Of a DNA stretch of 64,000 bases, positions 17,472-28,973 are shown piece by piece. A program made the translations under genes and the position numbers. The stretch is from NCBI RefSeq assembly GCF_021168555.1, contig NZ_JAJOZS010000007.1:1-64000 (forward strand). The letters are read 5' to 3'. This stretch comes from Stenotrophomonas sp. MMGLT7 (lineage in GTDB: Bacteria > Pseudomonadota > Gammaproteobacteria > Xanthomonadales > Xanthomonadaceae). Below the pieces are notes generated by a model. The model saw only the letters and a list, made by a program, of their open reading frames with translations. It did no database searches and was not told where the DNA came from. Position 1 is the stretch's first letter; each line of letters begins with the position of its first letter.

Positions 17472-18410
17472 TCAGGGGCTGGGATGTCGTTGCTGGTTGC
17501 TGGAATTCGGTGCATGCTGCTGCATCAGCTCAATGATCCAATCAATAAAAACTCGCAGCTTGGCACTGACATGGCGGTTCGGTGGAAATGCCAAGTACAG
17601 CGGCATTGGATTAAACCGCCATTGTTCGAATAACGGAATCAAGGTGCCACAAGCCTGATGTGCTGCCGCCATATAAGTGGGCAGCGCAATCACTCCTAAC
17701 CCTGCTAACCCCGCTTCGAGATAGGCATTGCCATCATCCACTGCGAGCACGTAGCTGCTCCTGATTTCAACACGTTCACTCTCACGGTGCATTACCAAAG
17801 GATCAATCTTACCGGTACGTGAGGACAGGAATCCCACTATGCGATGGTTGGCGTTTTCCAGCTCTTGCGGGTTTGCAGGAGTGCCGAGGCGTTTCACATA
17901 ACTCGGTGCGGCGTAGGCGGCGATTTGCAAATCGCCGACATGGCGTGCGATCAGGGATTGGTCGTTGATTTCACCACCACGCAAGACGCAATCCACGTTG
18001 TCGCTGATCAGATCCACGGCTCGGTCGCTCACGCCCATGTCGAATTGGATATCAGGGTAGCGCGCGTGGAAATCCGGTAGCGCCGGCACCAGGATGAGGC
18101 GGGCCAGCGGACTGGGCACGTCCACACGGAGGCGCCCTCTGGGCGTGATCGCCGCACTGGACAAGCTGGTTTCGGCATCCTCCATGTCTGCCAAAAGGCG
18201 GACAACACGCTCGTAGTACGCCACGCCATCGGGAGTAACACCGAGCTTGCGGGTGGTGCGATGGAGCAATTTGACGCGCAGGCGTGCTTCCAGCTGCTGG
18301 ATGAGCTGCGTCACCGTGGTTTTGCTCATATGAAGTGTTTGTGCAGCCTTTGTGAAGCTACCTGCCTCTACCACACGAGCAAAGGCGCGCATCGCGTCGA
18401 AGCGATCCAT
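17472..18410 (-). CDS. LysR-family transcriptional regulator (island)
   Basis: The 312-residue regulator has an N-terminal winged helix (residues 1-60: FDAMRAFARVVEAGSFTKAA, then QLEARLRVKLLHRTTRKLGV) and a periplasmic-binding-like effector domain. It is divergent from the RidA gene, with 140 bp between start codons holding the likely shared promoter. Codon use is less GC-rich than in genes outside the island. Regulators of this CrgA-like subgroup often control adjacent oxidoreductase genes. The target is probably RidA and perhaps genes beyond, an inference from position. Confidence 0.9.
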   Translation of the reverse strand: MDRFDAMRAFARVVEAGSFTKAAQTLHMSKTTVTQLIQQLEARLRVKLLHRTTRKLGVTPDGVAYYERVVRLLADMEDAETSLSSAAITPRGRLRVDVPSPLARLILVPALPDFHARYPDIQFDMGVSDRAVDLISDNVDCVLRGGEINDQSLIARHVGDLQIAAYAAPSYVKRLGTPANPQELENANHRIVGFLSSRTGKIDPLVMHRESERVEIRSSYVLAVDDGNAYLEAGLAGLGVIALPTYMAAAHQACGTLIPLFEQWRFNPMPLYLAFPPNRHVSAKLRVFIDWIIELMQQHAPNSSNQQRHPSP

Positions 18411-18550
18411 TCTTCATCCTCTCTTTCCGCAGATTGCTTGTATTTTACAAACAATGATGAACAAAGTCGCCTGTTTATCCGCCCGGTCCAGCACCTGTAA
18501 ATTGCCTTTTTTGTTCATTGGCGAGAATTCGCCATTGCAAAGGCACAGAC

Positions 18551-18940
18551 ATGACAACACGCGAAGCAGTTTTCCCCCTTGGTCGGCAGGCGCTTTATGA
18601 GCGCAACCGGTATTCACCGGCCATTAAATCCAACGGATTCTTGTTTGTTTCGGGCCAGGTTGGCAGCCGTGAGGATGGTTCGCCTGAACCTGACCTCAAA
18701 GCGCAGATCAGGGCGGCATTCGATAACCTTAATGCTGTTCTTATGGCGGCGGGCTGCACATTCAGTGATGTGGTTGACGTCACCCTCTTTGTCGTCGAAC
18801 CGGAGTCAAACCTCGACGCTATCTGGAGTGTCCTTCCAGAATACTGGGGAGAAGCGCCTTATCCCACTTTGACCGGGGTTGGCGTGACGTGGCTTTACGG
18901 ATTCCAGTTCGAGATTAAGGTCATTGCCAAACTACCCTAA
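18551..18940 (+). CDS. RidA/YjgF-family protein
   Basis: The 129-residue protein has the trimeric RidA fold signatures NGFLFVSGQVG (residues about 29-39) and DVVDVTLFVVEPESNLDAIW (about 75-94). Archetypal RidA hydrolyses reactive enamine/imine intermediates, but the C-terminal arginine of the archetype's substrate-binding pocket is not seen: the end is GVTWLYGFQFEIKVIAKLP. It therefore belongs to a Rid subfamily of unknown substrate. The ATG at 18551 is chosen over an upstream one because homologous sequence starts there. It is divergent from the LysR gene. Confidence 0.85.
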   Translation: MTTREAVFPLGRQALYERNRYSPAIKSNGFLFVSGQVGSREDGSPEPDLKAQIRAAFDNLNAVLMAAGCTFSDVVDVTLFVVEPESNLDAIWSVLPEYWGEAPYPTLTGVGVTWLYGFQFEIKVIAKLP

Positions 18941-18976
18941 CTCCCGTATCCGTACGGCTCGTTGCCCAAATATGCA

Positions 18977-19384
18977 TCAGCGCTTGTTGGTATCGTAGGT
19001 TTGACGCAATTGCTTTACACGTGGAAGGTTTTCTCTGATCCACATGTTGATGCCTTCCAGCACATGGAACATGCTTTTCCCCATCTCCGTGATCTCATAT
19101 TCCACACGCGGAGGTACTTCGGGAAAATAGTGGCGTTCTACCAAGCCATCTCGTTCCAAGTTTCTCAGTGTCAGCATGCGCTGTGTGATGCCTTCCACCT
19201 CACGCTTGATCTCGGAAAACCGCAGGCGACGATCATCTGCGATGGCCAGACGCCATATAACCTGCACGGTCCATTTATCACCGAGCCGCGTGCAGATTCC
19301 GTTGGAGGGAATCGGATGGAATGATGAATCGTCTTCAAGACGTTCACTGAGGTAGTCCGGTCCTGCTTGGTCCAAGAGTTTCAT
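18977..19384 (-). CDS. HxlR-family transcriptional regulator
   Basis: The 135-residue DUF24/HxlR winged-helix protein shows IPSNGICTRLGDKWTVQVIW (residues about 25-44, including the conserved cysteine), RFSEIKREVEGITQRMLT and VEYEITEMGKSM. HxlR regulators often sense aldehydes or quinones through that cysteine. The ATG at 19384 is preferred to a TTG 39 bp upstream. It is divergent from the NmrA-type oxidoreductase, with 90 bp between, the same arrangement as other HxlR/quinone-reductase pairs. Confidence 0.9.
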   Translation of the reverse strand: MKLLDQAGPDYLSERLEDDSSFHPIPSNGICTRLGDKWTVQVIWRLAIADDRRLRFSEIKREVEGITQRMLTLRNLERDGLVERHYFPEVPPRVEYEITEMGKSMFHVLEGINMWIRENLPRVKQLRQTYDTNKR

Positions 19385-19474
19385 TTTTGTGCCTGAGGTT
19401 AAGAAAAGTTCCGTCTTCCGCAATTCAGAGATAGAGGAAAGAATACGACGTTCTCATCTTTTTCGAGCTGAATC

Positions 19475-20362
19475 ATGAACGAAGTACATCGCCCTATCCT
19501 GGTTTTCGGAGCCACCGGCCGGCAAGGCGGATCAGTGGCCAAGGCGCTGCTGAAGGTCCACTGGCCTGTTCGCGCTTTTGTGCAAGATCCGTTCGAACCT
19601 GTCTCAGTTGCGCTGCGTGAGGCAGGCGCCGAGCTCGTGCAAGGATCATTGGAAGATGCCGAAGTCATCGCGGGAGTCATGAAGGATGCGCACGGCGTTT
19701 TCAGTGTGATGCCAGCCAACCTGTCGGCAGAAGATGAAGTCCGTTATGGAACACGCGTCGCAGACCTGGCAGTAAAGAGCCATGTTGATCATTTCATCTA
19801 CTCTTCGGGCGCGAGCGCTGGCGACGAGCCGACAGGTGTCCCGCGCTTCGACGCCAAGCCGCGTATCGAAGCATACATCCGCGAACTGCCGCTGACGGCC
19901 ACCATCATCCGTCCCATGATCTTCATGGAGATGCTCGTTCGACCTGGCTTCGGCCTCGATGAAGGGCGGTTGGTCTCCCTGATCCACCGCAATCATTCGA
20001 TCCAGCTCACTGCCGTGCAAGACATCGGGAAAATCGTTACCGCGATGTTCGTAGACAAGGCACGGTTTGCCGGCAAGACGTTGAAGATCGCCAGTGATCG
20101 TGTGACGGGCCGTGAACTGGAGGCTGTGTTCTCGGAAGCGGCAGGTCTACCCATCAGCTATTTCCGTTTCCCGGATGAGGTTCTGTCCTCAAACGCCGAT
20201 CTGGCCCATATGGCGTCGAGCCTGCAAGATGGTCCTCTCTCTGAGCGAGTAGACCTCGATTTGATGCGGGAGATCAATCCTGAACTTGTCTCGTTGCGTA
20301 CATGGTTGATGGGAGTGGGACGGGAGAAGCTTGAAGAAGCGTTGTGCAGGAAACAAGCATAG
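19475..20362 (+). CDS. NmrA-like NAD(P)-binding protein
   Basis: The 295-residue atypical short-chain dehydrogenase has the N-terminal nucleotide motif VFGATGRQGGSVAKALL (residues about 10-26), HFIYSSGASAG (about 106-116) and IRPMIFMEML. NmrA-like proteins bind NAD(P) and act as redox sensors or quinone reductases (QorB-type). The usual Tyr-x-x-x-Lys catalytic pair is not evident. Pairing with a divergent HxlR regulator suggests an electrophile-inducible quinone reductase or sensor. Confidence 0.88.
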   Translation: MNEVHRPILVFGATGRQGGSVAKALLKVHWPVRAFVQDPFEPVSVALREAGAELVQGSLEDAEVIAGVMKDAHGVFSVMPANLSAEDEVRYGTRVADLAVKSHVDHFIYSSGASAGDEPTGVPRFDAKPRIEAYIRELPLTATIIRPMIFMEMLVRPGFGLDEGRLVSLIHRNHSIQLTAVQDIGKIVTAMFVDKARFAGKTLKIASDRVTGRELEAVFSEAAGLPISYFRFPDEVLSSNADLAHMASSLQDGPLSERVDLDLMREINPELVSLRTWLMGVGREKLEEALCRKQA

Positions 20363-20398
20363 ATAGGCCGAACCAGAAAGATAGGAGGATGCACATAG

Positions 20399-20657
20399 AT
20401 GGAATTTCGCCACCTTCGCTGCTTCCTGGCCACTTACTGGTGCCACACTTATCACCGCAAGCCGAGAGAAGGGTGTCGTCGCGAGACCATTAGCTGGGCG
20501 TTCGCCAATGCTAACGACCTACCTGCTGCGCTTGGATACAGAACCCTCAGAGACGCTGGCTCGCTTCATCGAGCGTGTGCAGGCCATCGAGTCACCCGAG
20601 ATCATCAGGCCAGCGCCAGGAAATATGCCTGATTCTGGTGAGGAATCAATGCTATGA
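20399..20657 (+). pseudogene. LysR-family regulator with its central part deleted
   Basis: A ribosome-binding site AGGAGG (20384-20388 region) precedes an ATG at 20399 encoding MEFRHLRCFLA, a classic LysR N-terminus. The frame then degenerates. In another frame, from about 20450 to the stop at 20655-20657, the sequence encodes ITASREKGVVARPLAG and TYLLRLDTEPSETLARFIER. That is the C-terminal end of a LysR effector domain. About 200 residues between them are missing and the frames differ, so this is an internally deleted, non-functional gene. Its C-terminal stop overlaps the next small frame by 4 bp (ATGA). Confidence 0.8.
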
Positions 20658-20827
20658 AGAAGGCGATACAAATCTTGCCAACCATAGCGCTGGCTGTTAT
20701 GTGGCCGCCCGCACATGCATCCATCGTCGTGGCAATCTATCTGGCAGAAATCGAAGCCTCCATTAGCAAGCGCAACGACTGCATTGCCGCTATTGGCCTG
20801 GCTATTTTCATGGTGGTGACGCCATGA
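20654..20827 (+). CDS. Small hydrophobic protein of unknown function
   Basis: The frame encodes 57 residues with a Lys-rich start and hydrophobic segment (KKAIQILPTIALAVMWPPA, residues 2-20) and a second hydrophobic end (CIAAIGLAIFMVVTP). It overlaps both the LysR remnant stop and the protease start by ATGA. That tight packing is the main evidence that it is translated. It could be a small membrane partner of the protease or itself a gene remnant. I recognise no family. Confidence 0.4.
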   Translation: MKKAIQILPTIALAVMWPPAHASIVVAIYLAEIEASISKRNDCIAAIGLAIFMVVTP

Positions 20828-21474
20828 ATGGATTAGGGTTGCCAGAGATCGCTATCGCATTGATCAGCTACCTGCTGCTGCTTCTGCTCATTGCATTGTT
20901 ACTCGTGCTAATCCCGGATGAACAGGCCGCTTGGCGTGGGATCGTGGGGATGGCGACGAATGGCGTTGCTGGCATTCTCGCCTTACTAGCTGCATATGCG
21001 CTGCGCATTCGAGACTTTCAAGCCTTCGGATTCAAATCCGCGAGGTCGCGTTGGCTAGCCATGGGTGTTGTGCTGGGTATCGCCGCATTCGGGTTGAGCG
21101 TTCTGGCAGAACACGTGTATTTCCTGTTTGTCACCGAGCAGAACACTCAGGGCGACTTCCAGGCTGCGGCACGGGATGGCCCGATGATGCTCCTCACCTT
21201 AATCCTCATGGGGGGCATACTGACGCCGCTTGGCGAGGAAGTATTGTTCCGTGGCGTTATCGCCAATGCACTGAACCGATACGGTGCATGGGCCGGAGTG
21301 GTGGGCAGCGCAATGATCTTTGCAGTCGCCCATGGATTCAGCGTTGTCCTGCTAAGCGCCTTTATAGTCGGCCTCTTAACCGGCTTCTTGTTTCGCGCGA
21401 CTCAATCCATCTGGCCTGGGTTCGTTGTGCATGCCATCTTCAATGGTATTTGGTTGTTGGTCTACAGTTTCTGA
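20824..21474 (+). CDS. CPBP-family intramembrane metalloprotease
   Basis: The 216-residue polytopic membrane protein has the CAAX-protease/bacteriocin-processing (CPBP) signatures. These are E138-E139-x3-R143 in GEEVLFRGVI, His170 in AVAHGFSV, and H203-x3-N207 in HAIFNG. Bacterial members take part in bacteriocin processing or immunity or in unknown membrane proteolysis. No bacteriocin gene is evident nearby. The ATG overlaps the stop of the small hydrophobic frame. Composition is typical of the island. Confidence 0.9.
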   Translation: MNGLGLPEIAIALISYLLLLLLIALLLVLIPDEQAAWRGIVGMATNGVAGILALLAAYALRIRDFQAFGFKSARSRWLAMGVVLGIAAFGLSVLAEHVYFLFVTEQNTQGDFQAAARDGPMMLLTLILMGGILTPLGEEVLFRGVIANALNRYGAWAGVVGSAMIFAVAHGFSVVLLSAFIVGLLTGFLFRATQSIWPGFVVHAIFNGIWLLVYSF

Positions 21475-21521
21475 TAATGCTTGAATAAATCGTATTGGGC
21501 AGCAAGAATGCGGAGAAACTA

Positions 21522-22232
21522 ATGAATCAAGACGAAGTCAAGGCAGTATTCGATCAACAGGCTGCTAGCTACGATATACAGTGGGCCAAAACGGCAGCAA
21601 TCAACGATTGCTTGTACCTCCTTCTCGAGTCGCTGTTTGCCGAGTTGCCCGCTGACGCACGAGTTCTCTGTGTCGGAGCGGGAACAGGAGCGGAGTTGGC
21701 CCATCTTGCCCGAAAGCATCCTGCATGGCGGTTTACTGCAGTAGAGCCTTCTGGCCCTATGCTTGATGGTTGCCGAAAACGGGCGGAGAAGGACGGATTT
21801 ACATCTCGTTGTTATTTCCACGAAGGTTATCTTGATTCACTTCCAGCCATCGGGCTTCATGACGCCGCCACTTGCTTTCTGGTGTCTCAATTAATTCTCG
21901 ACCAACAAGTGCGATCAGGGTTCTTTCGGGAAATATCAAGCAATCTCAAGCCTGGAGGAATTCTTGCTAGTTCTGACTTGGCTTCTGATGTGGCGTCGCC
22001 AGAATATGAAGTATTACTTCGCGCCTGGATGAACATGATGGCGTCGTCAGACATTTCACCTGAGGGGATAGACCGCATGCGCAAAGCATATGCCAATGAT
22101 GTTGGCGTTCTTCCGCCAATTGAGATTGCATCAATAATTGAGGCCGGAGGTTTCGAGCCTTCCGTGCAGTTTTTTCAGGCCGGATTGATTCATGCATGGC
22201 TGTCAAAACGCGCACCGAACAATTTCGCCTAA
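21522..22232 (+). CDS. Class I SAM-dependent methyltransferase
   Basis: The 236-residue protein has the Rossmann-fold motif I VLCVGAGTGAELAHLA (residues about 48-63), motif II FTAVEPSGPML and a motif IV/post-I region around ATCFLVSQLIL. The substrate is unknown. The ATG at 21522 follows GGAG at 21512-21515 and is preferred to a TTG at 21495. The gene has the lowest GC and the most AT-ending codons of the window. The stop codon lies inside GCCTAAC followed by AATTCAAGC, resembling the start of an integron attC site. Confidence 0.85.
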   Translation: MNQDEVKAVFDQQAASYDIQWAKTAAINDCLYLLLESLFAELPADARVLCVGAGTGAELAHLARKHPAWRFTAVEPSGPMLDGCRKRAEKDGFTSRCYFHEGYLDSLPAIGLHDAATCFLVSQLILDQQVRSGFFREISSNLKPGGILASSDLASDVASPEYEVLLRAWMNMMASSDISPEGIDRMRKAYANDVGVLPPIEIASIIEAGGFEPSVQFFQAGLIHAWLSKRAPNNFA

Positions 22233-22286
22233 CAATTCAAGCTTTCGCTTGCTAATGACCAAACACATCGACGACAGAGATGAACC

Positions 22287-23249
22287 ATGATGAAAGCAGC
22301 AGTTTATGACGCGGCGGGAGCTCCCGGCGTCTTGAGGTATGCCGACATTCCCGCCCCAACCGTCGGGCCTAACAACGTACTGATTTCCGTTGAGGCGATC
22401 TCAATTGAAGGTGGCGACCTGATCAACCGCCGTTCGACTCCGCCACCTCAGTCTTCCTGGGTTGTCGGATACGCGGCGGCGGGCACAGTGGTGGCGACCG
22501 GATCGAATGTCACAAGCCGCAGAGTCGGAGATCGCGTCACGGCGTTTGACATGCAAGGCTCGCATGCTGCGCTCTGGGCTGTGCCAGCGGGGCGTACATG
22601 GCGCATACCCGATGGAGTGGATGCAACAGATGCGGCGGTATTGCCGATCTCGTTCGGGACGGCGCATCACTGCCTTTTCGCACGCGGCGGACTTGCACAC
22701 GGCGAAACTGTCCTCATCCAGGCGGCAGCCGGCGGCGTGGGCCTTGCCGCCGTCCAACTCGCCGCGCAGGCCGGTGCCACGGTCATCGCCGTGGCGAGTG
22801 GAACGCAGCGGAGCAGCCGGCTGACTGAACTCGGCGCCAACCATGTCGTGGATCGCACTGCCCATGACGTCGTGGACGCCGTCCGGCAGATCACCCATGG
22901 AACTGGCACCAATCTCGTCGTCGATCCGGTGGGTACGACGCTGCAGAGTTCTCTTGCTGCGCTGGCTCCAGAAGGTCGTCTTATTTTCGTCGGCAATGCT
23001 GGTGGCGGCGATTTGGTCGTCGATCTGTGGCCCGCCATGCAGCGCAACCAGACGCTCTCGGGCGTATTCATGGGACCGCTTTTTGAGACCCCTGCGGTCC
23101 GCTCAACCGTGGATGAGCTGTTGCAAGCTGTTGCTGACGGACGCATACGCACCATCATTGACCGAACATTCCCCCTGGCGGAGGCCGCTGCGGCCCATAC
23201 CTATGCGGAAACGGCCAAGCCGCTGGGCCGCGTTGTCATGAGACCGTGA
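22287..23249 (+). CDS. Zinc-type alcohol dehydrogenase-like NADPH:quinone oxidoreductase
   Basis: The 320-residue MDR-superfamily protein has a GroES-like N-terminal domain and a Rossmann domain with VLIQAAAGGVGLAAVQLA (residues about 141-158). That signature, with no catalytic zinc Cys residues visible, is typical of QOR/zeta-crystallin-type enzymes. It probably reduces quinones or activated alkenes with NADPH. It ends the island's cargo, 54 bp after the methyltransferase. Together with NmrA and RidA it suggests defence against electrophiles. Confidence 0.9.
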   Translation: MMKAAVYDAAGAPGVLRYADIPAPTVGPNNVLISVEAISIEGGDLINRRSTPPPQSSWVVGYAAAGTVVATGSNVTSRRVGDRVTAFDMQGSHAALWAVPAGRTWRIPDGVDATDAAVLPISFGTAHHCLFARGGLAHGETVLIQAAAGGVGLAAVQLAAQAGATVIAVASGTQRSSRLTELGANHVVDRTAHDVVDAVRQITHGTGTNLVVDPVGTTLQSSLAALAPEGRLIFVGNAGGGDLVVDLWPAMQRNQTLSGVFMGPLFETPAVRSTVDELLQAVADGRIRTIIDRTFPLAEAAAAHTYAETAKPLGRVVMRP

Positions 23250-23284
23250 AACCTGCTCGCAGCATGTTGCCACGCATGGCCGTG

Positions 23285-23413
23285 GAGCCGGTAGTCATAG
23301 CGGAAGGTGACGGTACCGCTGGGCGATACCGTCACGTACATTCCGTCTCGGTCAGAAGCCTTCTAAATCTTGGACTTAGGCTTCAGATTTCGCAGTGCAG
23401 CGTCGGTCAGCAT
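23285..23413 (-). pseudogene. Tyrosine integrase (P4-type) N-terminal fragment, degraded
   Basis: On the minus strand an ATG at 23413, preceded by GGAGG, opens MLTDAALRNLKPKSKI. A TAG stop follows at 23365-23363, and the same frame goes on as KASDRDGMYVTVSPSGTVTF and RYDYRL. That is the arm-binding N-terminal domain (DUF4102) of P4-family integrases. Resemblance ends near 23285, and the catalytic domain is missing. It marks the right end of the island, pointing inward from guaA. Confidence 0.8.
23307..23335. repeat. Imperfect-loop inverted repeat within the integrase remnant
   Basis: GTGACGGTA (23307-23315) pairs perfectly with TACCGTCAC (23327-23335) across an 11-nt loop. It lies inside the former integrase coding sequence, so it may be fortuitous. 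The same GACGGTA/TACCGTC unit recurs at 23447 and 23513-23535. Confidence 0.4.
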
Positions 23414-23611
23414 CGAGGTTTTCCTCCGGTTTTCCGACGGCTTTTACCGTCAGGGACCTGGAGGCCTGCTGATGCTCGGAAAGCCGCGTAAAACAAGCTT
23501 TCCCGAGAAGATTTTTACCGTCAAAGACGGTAAAAGTCTCAATAGTGAACGAGAGTGTCTTAATCCGGCCTCGATTCTTACCGCCAGCGCCACCGTCAAC
23601 TTGTTTTGCTA
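23414..23611. other. Former integrase upstream region
   Basis: The stretch upstream of the integrase remnant has no gene. It keeps GGAGG just before the ATG and several GACGGTAAAA/TTTTACCGTC units, so it looks like the original promoter and regulatory region of the integrase. Confidence 0.45.
23513..23535. promoter_or_regulatory. Perfect palindrome upstream of integrase remnant
   Basis: TTTTACCGTC-AAA-GACGGTAAAA is a perfect 10-bp inverted repeat with a 3-nt centre. A half copy, TTTTACCGTC, recurs at 23442-23451. It could be an operator for the lost island regulator or a hairpin terminator working in either direction. Confidence 0.5.
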
Positions 23612-23629
23612 GCCGGCGATAGCCACCGA
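23612..23629 (-). repeat. Island arm-type repeat, right copy 1
   Basis: The minus strand reads TCGGTGGCTATCGCCGGC, identical to 17291-17308 at the left end. The spacing and orientation fit an integrase arm-binding site. Confidence 0.65.
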
Positions 23630-23682
23630 TAGATGCCGTGACGTATTTACCTAATAAATCAACGCGTTACGACGATTTTTCG

Positions 23683-23696
23683 ATAGCCGGCGATAG
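23683..23696 (-). repeat. Island arm-type repeat, right copy 2
   Basis: The minus strand reads CTATCGCCGGCTAT, sharing CTATCGCCGGC with 23612-23629 and 17291-17308. It lies 24 bp inside the guaA 3' end. Confidence 0.55.
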
Positions 23697-23714
23697 TCCT
23701 CGAAGGATGTCAAA

Positions 23715-25280
<1,566 letters not shown>

Positions 25281-25286
25281 GGGGCC

Positions 25287-25389
25287 GGGATTGGGGACTC
25301 GGGATTTGGGATTCGCTACAGCGGCGGGCCGCGACCGGACAGGAACACGGCGGGCTTCCACGAAGCCCGAATCCCGAATCCCCGATCCC
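25287..25389. repeat. GGGATTCGGGATT-type inverted intergenic repeat
   Basis: Left arm 25287-25315 is built of GGGATTGGGG and GGGATTTGGGATTCG units; the right arm 25366-25389 is CCCGAATCCCGAATCCCC, its reverse complement in kind. The element fills the guaB-guaA spacer and would fold into a long imperfect hairpin in the transcript. The same repeat family lies at 39950-40085. Confidence 0.75.
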
Positions 25390-25400
25390 GCGGATGGGAC

Positions 25401-27852
<2,452 letters not shown>

Positions 27853-28093
27853 CGGGTAGGATCGGTCGTTTGGGGGAAGCGCGTATTGTCGCGCATCCGC
27901 CGTTTCCCGCCACAGTCGGGCGCCGGGCCGGCGATACCATGGCGAGTCGGACAGGCGCCGATCGCGGTCAGCGCGACGGTGCGCCCGGCATCTCCACAGG
28001 AGCGACAGCGGCCGCCTGCCGATTCCACGCGGCAAGGCCCCATGACCACCGTTGACTCCATGGACCAGGCGGTAACCCACGCGACGCGTGACG

Positions 28094-28870
28094 CTACTTG
28101 GTGGTGTAGCCGCCGTTGATCAGGATGGTCTGCCCGGTGATCCACCAGCCTTCGCCGACCAGGTGGCGGACGAACGGCACCACGTCCTCGATGTCGGTCA
28201 GGCCGGTCCTGCTGAAGGGCGACAGCGCCGCCGCGGTCTTGTGGTAGGCGACGGCATCGGCGCCTTCCTGGCCATAGAAGAACGGCGTGTCCATCGGCCC
28301 CGGACCGACTGCGTTGACCGAGATGCCGCGCGCACCGAACTCCTTGGCCGCGGCGCGGGTGAAATGCTCCACCGGCGCCTTGGTCCCGGCATAGGAGGCA
28401 TAGAACGGCGTGAAAGCACCCAGCAGCGACGTCACCAGCGTCACCACCTTGCCGTTGTCGCTGACATGCCTGCCGGCCTCCTTCAGGAAGAAGAACGCCG
28501 ACTTGGCATTCACTGCCGCCATTTCGTCGTACTCGGCCTCGCCGGTCTCGACGATCGGCTTCTTCAGCACCTTGCCCACGGTATTGACCGCGATGTCGAT
28601 GCGACCGAACGCTGCCAGGGTGTCGGCGAACAGTTTCTCCACCTCCGCCGCCCCGGTCAGGTCGCCCTGGAAGGCGGCCGCCTCTGCCCCGGCCGCGCGG
28701 ATCGCGGCCACGGTGTCCTCGGCGTCAGCCCGGCTGGCATCGCTGTTGTAGTGGATGGCCACCGCCGCGGCGCCATGCCCGGCCAGGTCGCGCGCCAGCA
28801 GGCCACCCAGGTTCTTGGCGCCCCCGGCGATCAGCACCACCTTGTCCTGCAGGGTATGCACAGTGCTCAT
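28094..28870 (-). CDS. Short-chain dehydrogenase/reductase
   Basis: The 258-residue classical SDR has a cofactor loop [18 protein letters not shown] (residues about 13-30), the IAVNTVG segment and catalytic YAGTK (about 161-165) with the Ser upstream in VTSLLGAF. It ends with the [15 protein letters not shown] motif. The substrate is unknown. It is divergent from a LysR regulator 103 bp away, which probably controls it. Confidence 0.92.
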   Translation of the reverse strand: MSTVHTLQDKVVLIAGGAKNLGGLLARDLAGHGAAAVAIHYNSDASRADAEDTVAAIRAAGAEAAAFQGDLTGAAEVEKLFADTLAAFGRIDIAVNTVGKVLKKPIVETGEAEYDEMAAVNAKSAFFFLKEAGRHVSDNGKVVTLVTSLLGAFTPFYASYAGTKAPVEHFTRAAAKEFGARGISVNAVGPGPMDTPFFYGQEGADAVAYHKTAAALSPFSRTGLTDIEDVVPFVRHLVGEGWWITGQTILINGGYTTK

Positions 28871-28973
28871 GACAGGTCCCTCGTTGAATGGAGACCTGCA
28901 GTCTGGACGGTCGAAATTTGCGGATAAACAGGTAAGAATCCAAAAATATATTCGACTGCATCGAACAATCGCC

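Noticed and set aside
19385-19423. TTG-initiated extension of the HxlR regulator
   Set aside because: The ATG at 19384 lies where the family N-terminus begins, and the extension adds residues without family resemblance.
20508-20657. 49-residue frame starting at an ATG at 20508 as an independent gene
   Set aside because: Its sequence continues an upstream frame that matches the C-terminus of LysR proteins, so it is part of the broken regulator and not a separate small gene.
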